A DNA stretch of 39,873 bases from Maribacter sp. (GTDB lineage: Bacteria; Bacteroidota; Bacteroidia; Flavobacteriales; Flavobacteriaceae). Of this stretch, positions 34,570 to 39,873 are shown piece after piece. Made by a program: the position numbers and the translations under genes. The stretch spans positions 1 to 39,873 of the forward strand of contig JAHDDP010000030.1 in the NCBI GenBank assembly GCA_020629285.1, read 5' to 3'. Within the stretch, counting starts at the first letter, position 1. Every line of letters begins with the position of its first letter. The notes under the pieces were generated by a model. That model did no database searches and was not told the DNA's origin. It saw only the letters and a program-made list of their open reading frames with translations.

Positions 34570-34639
34570 ACAACGCTTTGTATATAGCACTGAACTTTCG
34601 TAAACCACCGAACGCCCTATTTGCTATATACCGTGTTGT
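34570..34639. repeat. T element: compact two-step inverted repeat
   Basis: The outer arms ACAAC (34570-34574) and GTTGT (34635-34639) and the inner arms GTATATAGCA (34580-34589) and TGCTATATAC (34622-34631) are all perfect, with unequal unpaired spacers of 5 and 3 nt and a 32-nt loop. It lies in the gap between the membrane-protein gene and the hydrolase gene. Confidence 0.75.
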
Positions 34640-34648
34640 GTACAGTTA

Positions 34649-35503
34649 TTAATTTTCGTTCAAACATGTCGTGGCTAAACTCCATAACTCTTTTTTTCTC
34701 TTACTAAAGAATTTCATGTGTCCAATATCTTTAAATCCGTATTCTTTTGGCGATAAAGTCAAAATTGTTGATTTAATGTTAGGATGAACTCTAATCATAT
34801 CTATAACATTTTCATAATTTGCAATTTCATCATCTTTTGCGTGAACCCAAAGTGTATTAAAACTCAATTCATTGTATAAGTGTTCTTTTATTTTAGTATC
34901 TAAATCAACTTTCACATACCCTTTTCCGTTACACCATTTAGTCCATTCTTTGCCAACATTTTTAGGAAGTGGTTCTCCCATTCCTACCCATTGTGATTTT
35001 GTATGTCCAAAAATCAGATTACTTAATGGAATGTAAAAATTTAGCCAAAAAGAAGATTTTAGTTTAAACGGGTATTTTGAATATTGTAAACTCCCTGATG
35101 AGCTACCAAAGTTGAATATTGACTTTATTTCTTTAGCATTCTTCATTAAACCGACTAATTGTCCGCCAGCACTATGTCCGATAAGATGGTATTCAGTATT
35201 TGGGATTTCACTTTTTAAATATTCTAATGCTGCTGTCATATCCAATTTTCCCCAATTAGTCAGCGATGCATTTGAGGAGTTTATGGAATTACCTTTAGAC
35301 TCTCCAATACCTCTATTATCAAAAGTCAAAGTAGCAAATCCATTTTCCGCAAGATAATTGGCAAATGCAGAATAAAATTCCTTTTTAATTCCTGTAGCTG
35401 GTGCAATCATCACAGACGATGAAATCTTTTTTGGCTTAAATAACTTACCAGATAGTTTAAAACCATCTTCGCATTCAATTTTTATTTTTAATTCTTCTAT
35501 CAA
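34649..35503 (-). CDS. Alpha/beta-fold hydrolase
   Basis: This 284-residue serine hydrolase has no signal. Motifs are the nucleophile elbow GHSAGGQ (Ser near residue 111), the oxyanion region SSVMIAPATGIKKEFYS, TLTFDNRGIGESKG, the acid in WVHAKDDEIANYEN, and the terminal histidine in DIGHMKFFS. It is typical of S33-like or esterase-type enzymes; the substrate is unknown. The frame starts at TTG 35501-35503 just after an in-frame stop, and no ATG is near, so initiation at TTG is the simplest reading. Confidence 0.88.
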   Translation of the reverse strand: MIEELKIKIECEDGFKLSGKLFKPKKISSSVMIAPATGIKKEFYSAFANYLAENGFATLTFDNRGIGESKGNSINSSNASLTNWGKLDMTAALEYLKSEIPNTEYHLIGHSAGGQLVGLMKNAKEIKSIFNFGSSSGSLQYSKYPFKLKSSFWLNFYIPLSNLIFGHTKSQWVGMGEPLPKNVGKEWTKWCNGKGYVKVDLDTKIKEHLYNELSFNTLWVHAKDDEIANYENVIDMIRVHPNIKSTILTLSPKEYGFKDIGHMKFFSKRKKELWSLATTCLNEN

Positions 35504-35672
35504 AGTAGGTTTCGTTTAATTGTACTCAAAGTACGTATAAGCGTACCAAGGTACTTTCATATCTTGTTTTGGTGCTTAAATCTTCGCTAGCTAATATACC
35601 ACTAAAGAATAAACCTACAATTAAGTATCACCTTCCGCAACCGAAAACCACAATCATAAACCATATTCAATA

Positions 35673-35842
35673 GAATTACCTTGAAAACAACAAACCAACT
35701 AACCAGTCTGTTTTTTACTGGTAAAATCAGTTCAAAGTTTTGGAAACAAACGGCAATCTTCACCTTTGTGTCGATAAAATGCAAGGCGTACGAAGTTATA
35801 TGGGTATTTGGAGCATTTAACAAACCAATTGGTTTGTTTTTT
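35673..35842. repeat. R-family intergenic repeat, copy R4
   Basis: The 170-bp copy begins GAATTACCTTGAAAAC and is almost the same as R2 over its first 55 bp. The left palindrome has inner arms ACCAGT and ACTGGT; the right one has perfect 9-bp arms AACAAACCA and TGGTTTGTT around AT, then a T-run. It lies in the 396-bp gap 35504-35899. The rest of the gap has a block at 35600-35623 shared with the flank of R3, and no gene. Confidence 0.85.
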
Positions 35843-35899
35843 GGCGGATTTAACAAGCTATTTTAGCGCAGTTTTCTTGCTTGTTGCTTTTCTTTTGGC

Positions 35900-36682
35900 T
35901 TATTTATTCTCCAGAGCATTTTTAAATTCCACTATTTCTGAGAGGTAGATTTCGTTTAAATATTCATTATAATAATCGTCTCGTTTAGAGCCGATATGTT
36001 CTTCTGCGTTAACAATATATTCGCTTGCTTTTTCAAGTTGCCCAAGTTTTTCATAAGCCTTTGCTAAACCAAAATAAGCTTCTGGTACGTTTTCAGATTG
36101 CTGCAATGCACGTTGAAATTCTGCAATTGCTTTTTCGTAATTACCAAGTTCGTATTCACAAAGTCCCAGGTAAACAAAACTGTGAATGTCTGCCCAGTCT
36201 TCTTTTTGGTTTTTAATGCTACGGTTTAGCAAGTCAATTACTTTTTGATAATCCTTTTTTCCATAATAACATTCAGCTCGTAAAAAATCAATATCTTCTC
36301 CCCAAGGTGCATCAACTACATTTGGCGTAAGACGATCAAGGGTATCAAAATCTAGCAAAGCCTTGTCATAATCGCGCATTTTGCGTAATCTGATCCACCC
36401 GCGATACCCCAAATGCTTTTCTGGGTCAAGTGCTACGGCTTTGTCCAAATATTCAAATCCTTTATTGAAATCTCCGGCTTTGTTATAGGAGACGGAACGC
36501 TCCATCCAAGCATCGCTATTTTCTGGGTCGTATTCCAGTGCCTTTTCATATTGATGAGCTTCTACAAGAAAGTCAGATTTCTCGGTGTCCGGTTTTATTT
36601 GCCACCAGATGGTAGATCCAATAACTAGGAATAGAATTATGGAGCCCAAAAAAATGAATAGGTATTTAAAAAATTTCTTCAA
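35900..36682 (-). CDS. Membrane-anchored TPR protein
   Basis: This 260-residue protein has one N-terminal membrane segment (YLFIFLGSIILFLVIGSTIWW), then tandem tetratricopeptide repeats. Clear ones are AHQYEKALEYDPENSDAWMERS, GDFNKGFEYLDKAVALDPEKHL, RDYDKALLDFDTLDRL, GNYEKAIAEFQRALQQ and PEAYFGLAKAYEKLGQLEKA. It is a scaffold-type protein whose partner is unknown. The start is TTG 36680-36682, overlapping the last 17 bases of the upstream gene in another frame. This implies translational coupling, so the two probably work together. Confidence 0.88.
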   Translation of the reverse strand: MKKFFKYLFIFLGSIILFLVIGSTIWWQIKPDTEKSDFLVEAHQYEKALEYDPENSDAWMERSVSYNKAGDFNKGFEYLDKAVALDPEKHLGYRGWIRLRKMRDYDKALLDFDTLDRLTPNVVDAPWGEDIDFLRAECYYGKKDYQKVIDLLNRSIKNQKEDWADIHSFVYLGLCEYELGNYEKAIAEFQRALQQSENVPEAYFGLAKAYEKLGQLEKASEYIVNAEEHIGSKRDDYYNEYLNEIYLSEIVEFKNALENK

Positions 36683-37088
36683 TTTTTCCGTTTTTAATTT
36701 TTAATCTAATAAGGTTATAGGTCTTAAAATCTTTGTCTCTTTTCCAATTGGTTAAACTTAGTGCAATGGACTCCAATTCTTTTATTAATGACCCGTTGTT
36801 GAATACCGTAGGCTCGTAATTTTCGTCTATTTGAAATGTTTCCATTTCGCAAAATTCTCCAGTTTTAGTAATGTACAATCTCAAGGTTATAAAACCGCTA
36901 CTGGGTGTTATGTTGGTTTCGGCTAGTTGAATGTCCCTAAAAGCGTTTCTCAGTGTTGGGTTTTCGCCTTCTATTCTGCTATTGATATTATTTGCCCAGT
37001 AAGGCATTGTACGTTCGTCGCAGTTGTTAGTTTCTTGCGAAAATGTTAGAATGGGTATAAAAATTAATAGGAGTAGGAGTTTTTTCAT
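36666..37088 (-). CDS. Small secreted protein, TonB-C-like fold suspected
   Basis: This 140-residue protein has a signal peptide (KLLLLLIFIPILTFSQ). The mature part contains GFITLRLYITKTGEFCEME and a C-terminal helix-strand ending (LESIALSLTNWKRDK, then YNLIRLKIKNGKIEEIF). This order recalls the C-terminal domain of TonB-type proteins used in Bacteroidota periplasmic proteins, but no profile match can be shown here. Its 3' end overlaps the TPR gene, so the pair forms an operon. Confidence 0.65.
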   Translation of the reverse strand: MKKLLLLLIFIPILTFSQETNNCDERTMPYWANNINSRIEGENPTLRNAFRDIQLAETNITPSSGFITLRLYITKTGEFCEMETFQIDENYEPTVFNNGSLIKELESIALSLTNWKRDKDFKTYNLIRLKIKNGKIEEIF

Positions 37089-37171
37089 TTGAATTGGAAA
37101 GGTAAAGTTTAAAATCGTAGAACTCGGCTAGGAGCTAGACTTTTCTATATAGGTTTATAATTGATTTCATT

Positions 37172-37786
37172 TCATATTCCTTCCATGTAGCATTTAAAGT
37201 ACTGGCATTCGCGATAAATTGCTTTTTCGTCATAATCGCTTGGCCATTCAGTAAATGGTACATTATGTTCCTTAAGTTCTCCCGAGGTTGACATATATTG
37301 GTGATTTAATATTACATCAATATCATTGGCTTCATATCCTTCTGGCATTTGAAAGAATTCAAAGAGGAAAGATGTTCCAAAACCAAACTTTTTGCCATCC
37401 TTCATTTTTACACCGAAACCTGTCCAAGACATGGTTGTTTCGCCATCAATTGTGGATAATATATGTTTGGGTAAAGCAAATGGGCTTATTTCAACTCTGG
37501 CAATATCATATTCATTAACCTTATTACCACTTGTTGTATAGAGTTTGACCATATCTCTGTATCCTTCAAACCTTAATATTTTTGCAAAAATGGATTTTCC
37601 CGTCCTTTCTTCTTTTAATCGTTTGATAGCTTGGTTTACCGTAGGTTCGGGATTTTGAAATATTGCACAGGGAAGGTAGGTCCCATCTTTTAGATATGCA
37701 GAACATCTATATTGATTTCCTTCAAACTCCTTTTTAAGAGGTTCAATGTTATCTTTTAAAAATTGTATGATTTCAGAGTTATTCAT
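37172..37786 (-). CDS. Hypothetical cytoplasmic protein
   Basis: This 204-residue soluble protein has no signal or membrane segment. Visible parts are YRCSAYLKDGTYLPCAIFQN, IFAKILRFEGYRDMVKLYTTSGN, ISPFALPKHILSTIDGETTMSWTGF and the Cys-containing end YRECQYFKCYMEGI. No family was recognised. Its size and solo position among other small orphans fit an accessory gene such as an immunity protein, but nothing specific supports that. Confidence 0.65.
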   Translation of the reverse strand: MNNSEIIQFLKDNIEPLKKEFEGNQYRCSAYLKDGTYLPCAIFQNPEPTVNQAIKRLKEERTGKSIFAKILRFEGYRDMVKLYTTSGNKVNEYDIARVEISPFALPKHILSTIDGETTMSWTGFGVKMKDGKKFGFGTSFLFEFFQMPEGYEANDIDVILNHQYMSTSGELKEHNVPFTEWPSDYDEKAIYRECQYFKCYMEGI

Positions 37787-37850
37787 TTAATTTGGACACA
37801 ATTTTTGGATTAGCGTGAAAAATTGATTTGAGCTATATTTATCTCGGTAA

Positions 37851-38189
37851 TCATTCAATTAAGGTTTTATCAAACCAAACATCTTCGTAATTATTTCCAT
37901 CGATTAAAAAACGATATCCTGGTGGTAGGTCGAGATATTTAGTTAGGTCCATTTTAATATAGTCACTTAAATGTTCGGTACAAATAGGTTTGAAAAAATC
38001 ATTGGAATCAGAATAATCTCCACACCATATATACCATCCATTGGATTCATTTTCTGGTGGATGTCGCAACCCATGAATTATGCCCTCATTTAAAGATTCT
38101 ATAGCAAGACCAATTATTGACTTCTCATTCGGAGTGCTAGGTTTTACTCCTTGCCATTCACATATTGTTTTATTTTTTCTTATTTCCAT
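37851..38189 (-). CDS. Immunity-protein-like small protein (Imm33/DUF2185-like)
   Basis: This 112-residue soluble acidic protein contains GWYIWCGDYSDSNDFFKPIC, then LDLPPGYRFLIDGNNYEDVWFD. From memory this pattern resembles DUF2185/Imm33 proteins of polymorphic toxin systems; a profile search is needed to confirm it. No toxin gene is adjacent. The S2 element begins at the base right after its start codon (38190). Confidence 0.6.
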   Translation of the reverse strand: MEIRKNKTICEWQGVKPSTPNEKSIIGLAIESLNEGIIHGLRHPPENESNGWYIWCGDYSDSNDFFKPICTEHLSDYIKMDLTKYLDLPPGYRFLIDGNNYEDVWFDKTLIE

Positions 38190-38403
38190 GTTGGTAATAC
38201 CACATAAAATTTAGGTTAGTAAAATGGCAAGTAAATTTTTCGTTTCCGTCTGCATACGAAGCTAAAACTTATTGATCAGTTTTATTTTTTTGTATAAAGC
38301 TAAATCCATTACCGATAGATATCGAGATTAGCGATATTATAAATATACACAGACCTTTCGGTTAAGCCCGAATCCTGTATTGTTTATAGGTGGTGTTACC
38401 AAC
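38190..38403. repeat. S2: S-family imperfect inverted repeat
   Basis: The ends GTTGGTAATACCAC (38190-38203) and GTGGTGTTACCAAC (38390-38403) pair at 13 of 14 positions. The internal core from 38279 (TTTTATTTTTTTGTATAAAG, then TAAAT, then GATTAGCGATATTATAAA, then TACACAGACCTTTCGG, then AAGCCCGAA, then GTATTGTTTATAGG) matches S3 and S1. It fills the gap between the immunity-like gene and the lipoprotein gene. Confidence 0.82.
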
Positions 38404-38408
38404 AGACT

Positions 38409-38888
38409 TTATTCTATAGAAATGTATTTTTCAAACCTTTTTGTATAAGAAATTCCTTCTTCTTGTGAGTCAAGTATTTTTTCTAGAATCATTTCAGAAT
38501 TGTTAATACTATTTATTTTAGAATCAAGGACCTTGGATGTTTTGTAAAAACTAAACTCATTATCAATGTTTGAAGTAATTAACAGATTACTATTGTTCAA
38601 TTTCCAATTTCCATTATGAGTTTTTTCACTAAATGAGTAAGAAAACATAACAGATGAGTCTTCGTTAAAATCGAATGTAAAAGTGTCATGCATTCCAGAA
38701 ATGGCGTTTCTAACCTCATTATCATTTCCATCGTAATAGAAATATTGGCTTTCTATAGATCCATACCATTTCTTTGAAATTAATATCGATCGATTAGTTT
38801 TGTCTAAATTTTCGGAATCATCTTTTGTACATGAAAAAAATAGAAACAGATAAATTAATAGTAACAAGCACTTAAAAATAATCTTCAT
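38409..38888 (-). CDS. Hypothetical lipoprotein, lipocalin-like
   Basis: This 159-residue protein has a signal with lipobox YLFLFFSC (C20), followed by TKDDSEN. The mature part is beta-rich with the pattern of lipocalin-like Bacteroidota lipoproteins: SKKWYGSIESQYFYYDG, DTFTFDFNEDSSVMFSYSF, NGNWKLNNSNLLITSN and a C-terminal YTKRFEKY. No ligand or role is known. It is framed exactly by the 10-bp inverted repeat GTTACCAACA (38395-38404) and TGTTGGTAAC (38899-38908). Confidence 0.72.
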   Translation of the reverse strand: MKIIFKCLLLLIYLFLFFSCTKDDSENLDKTNRSILISKKWYGSIESQYFYYDGNDNEVRNAISGMHDTFTFDFNEDSSVMFSYSFSEKTHNGNWKLNNSNLLITSNIDNEFSFYKTSKVLDSKINSINNSEMILEKILDSQEEGISYTKRFEKYISIE

Positions 38889-38897
38889 TTTTTTAAT

Positions 38898-39094
38898 TTG
38901 TTGGTAACGCTTAAGCTATGAACAGTACGGGAGTAAACTAGCGTTTGCTTTCCGTCACGCACATAGCGAAATCTTTTGGTTTTGTTTTATTTTTTCTCGT
39001 CTAAAGCGAAATCCTAAAGATTTCGCGACTTTATAAAAATACACAAACCTTACGTCTAAGCCCGAACCCCGTATTGTTTATAGGTATTGTTAGC
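38898..39094. repeat. S3: S-family imperfect inverted repeat
   Basis: The left end TGTTGGTAACGC, then TATGAACAGTACGGG pairs imperfectly with the right end CCCGAACCCCGTATTGTTTA, then TAGGTATTGTTAGC. Inside is a perfect 8-bp hairpin, GCGAAATC (39006-39013) and GATTTCGC (39019-39026), and the core shared with S1/S2. It fills the gap between the lipoprotein gene and the terminal TPR gene. Confidence 0.82.
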
Positions 39095-39102
39095 AAATGT
39101 TT

Positions 39103-39699
39103 TTATTCGTATTCATATTTTAGAATTTTACGTAATTCTATGAGTTCACTCCTTTTAGGATATTGTAAAAGTAAATTGTCTAATTTAGTTTTTGCCTTTT
39201 TGCAGTCCTTAAAATCAGCTTCACAACGCAAGCAAAGAGCATAAGCTAATCGATAGTTTATATCATACTCTTTTGGAAATATTTCTAACGCTTTTTCGTA
39301 CTGAAAGATGGCATTGTGCCATTTTCTTTTTGTCAACCAGGCATCTCCGTCCTCAATTAGCGCCATATAATTTTTCATCTTAACATCGATGTTCTTTTTT
39401 TCTAAAACACTAACCTCGTGCTTCCAATTTTCAAATGCCTTAATTGTTATAAATAACAGAATTAGAACAATTCCAGTCCAAATAGCAATTGTTATATTTT
39501 GTTGTTTTTTACGTTCTTCGTGTATTTTTCTTCTAAAAAATTGAAGTTCTTCTTTAGAAGCCTTTCTAAGATTTACCTCTCCTTTTGCAACTTTTAGGAA
39601 TTCTTTTCTTTGGTTCAGAAATGAACGTTTTGGTCTGAGAAGTTTTCTATTATTTCTCAGACTTATAATCATGCCTTGTATACTTCCTCCTCCTGGCAA
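39103..39699 (-). CDS. Membrane protein with GGGSIQGM N-terminus and TPR-like C-terminus
   Basis: This protein of about 198 residues starts PGGGSIQGMIISLRNNRKLL, a Gly-rich then basic leader that I recall from other orphan Bacteroidota proteins. A single membrane segment follows at about residues 70-87 (ITIAIWTGIVLILLFITI), then helical TPR-like repeats (DAWLTKRKWHNAIFQYEKAL, then YDINYRLAYALCLRC). The start is TTG 39697-39699; the next ATG (residue 10) would remove the conserved leader, and a stop lies shortly upstream. It is framed by the perfect 10-bp inverted repeat GTTAGCAAAT (39089-39098) and ATTTGCTAAC (39715-39724). Confidence 0.72.
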   Translation of the reverse strand: MPGGGSIQGMIISLRNNRKLLRPKRSFLNQRKEFLKVAKGEVNLRKASKEELQFFRRKIHEERKKQQNITIAIWTGIVLILLFITIKAFENWKHEVSVLEKKNIDVKMKNYMALIEDGDAWLTKRKWHNAIFQYEKALEIFPKEYDINYRLAYALCLRCEADFKDCKKAKTKLDNLLLQYPKRSELIELRKILKYEYE

Positions 39700-39714
39700 T
39701 GTTTTTATTTAAAT

Positions 39715-39850
39715 ATTTGCTAACGTCTAATGTATGATCTGTACGGTTTAGAAATCCGTAGGATTTCCTGCCGTACGATAAGATTCTAAATATACGTAGA
39801 TTTTCCGACGGAAAATCTGACAGTATAGATTATACATATTGTTAGCAAAC
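39715..39850. repeat. S4: S-family imperfect inverted repeat with two internal hairpins
   Basis: The ends ATTTGCTAAC (39715-39724) and GTTAGCAAAC (39841-39850) pair at 9 of 10, and pairing continues inward (GTATGATCTGTA against TATAGATTATAC). Inside are two hairpins. The first is GTACGG (39741) with CCGTAC (39771), nested around GAAATCC and GGATTTC. The second is AGATTTTCC (39798-39806) with GGAAAATCT (39810-39818). Its core sequence differs from S2/S3 although its ends are alike. The 23 bases after it show no feature. Confidence 0.82.
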
Positions 39851-39873
39851 GTGTTGCAGCGCAAACCTTTGCC

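Noticed and set aside
24544-35842. R copies as a CRISPR array
   Set aside because: The copies are 150-170 bp, kilobases apart and separated by genes; there are no short regular spacers and no cas genes.
35602-35856. ORFs on both strands across R4
   Set aside because: They overlap the repeat and each other and are not conserved in the other R copies.
1-39873. tRNA, rRNA, origin or phage/IS element
   Set aside because: No T-loop-like GGTTCRANTCC segments in a cloverleaf, no rRNA stretches, and no transposase, integrase or phage proteins were seen.

Overview
The window looks like a chromosomal segment of a low-GC marine-type Flavobacteriaceae bacterium (Bacteroidota). The evidence is a SusC/SusD pair with an ECF sigma/FecR-type anti-sigma module, a T9SS C-terminal sorting domain, DUF2480 and DUF3078 proteins, an ASPIC/UnbV lipoprotein, and several promoter -7 elements of the Bacteroidota form TAnnTTTG. 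No tRNA, rRNA, CRISPR array, transposase or integrase was seen.

Region 1 (1-16.8 kb) is an Fe-S cluster assembly (SUF) locus interrupted by other genes. The window opens in the 3' end of sufD. sufS (11480), sufE (14409), a SufT-like DUF59 gene (14847), a DUF2480 gene and a DUF3078 outer-membrane gene follow downstream. Between sufD and sufS sits a nutrient-uptake island: divergent ECF sigma factor, FecR-type anti-sigma factor, transducing SusC with an STN domain, SusD, a large FG-GAP/ASPIC lipoprotein and a small beta-barrel protein. A pappalysin-like metalloprotease lipoprotein and a small lipoprotein lie between sufS and sufE. Hairpin terminators bound most of these units.

Region 2 (17-23 kb) is ordinary chromosome: hflX, an endonuclease/exonuclease/phosphatase protein, a T9SS-secreted subtilase, a DUF3124 lipoprotein and a PolB-like 3'-5' exonuclease.

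Region 3 (23.1-39.9 kb) is an accessory region in which every gene reads on the minus strand. The genes are mostly small, unrelated and singly placed: immunity-like proteins, a GH71/99-like lipoprotein, a frameshifted histidine phosphatase, an SGNH/MBOAT acetylation pair, a CPBP protease with a LytTR regulator, a GNAT, an alpha/beta hydrolase, TPR proteins and lipoproteins. The gaps carry two kinds of structured repeat. Family R has four copies of about 155-170 bp, all in the same orientation, each starting and ending with an operator- or hairpin-like palindrome. Family S comprises imperfect inverted repeats with TAAC/GTTA ends (S2-S4), a decayed relative (S1) and a compact 70-bp element (T). 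Two genes near the right end are each framed by a private, perfect 10-bp inverted repeat. The layout gene, palindrome, gene, palindrome resembles a cassette array without an integrase. That is the most interesting signal here, but it is an inference from structure alone.
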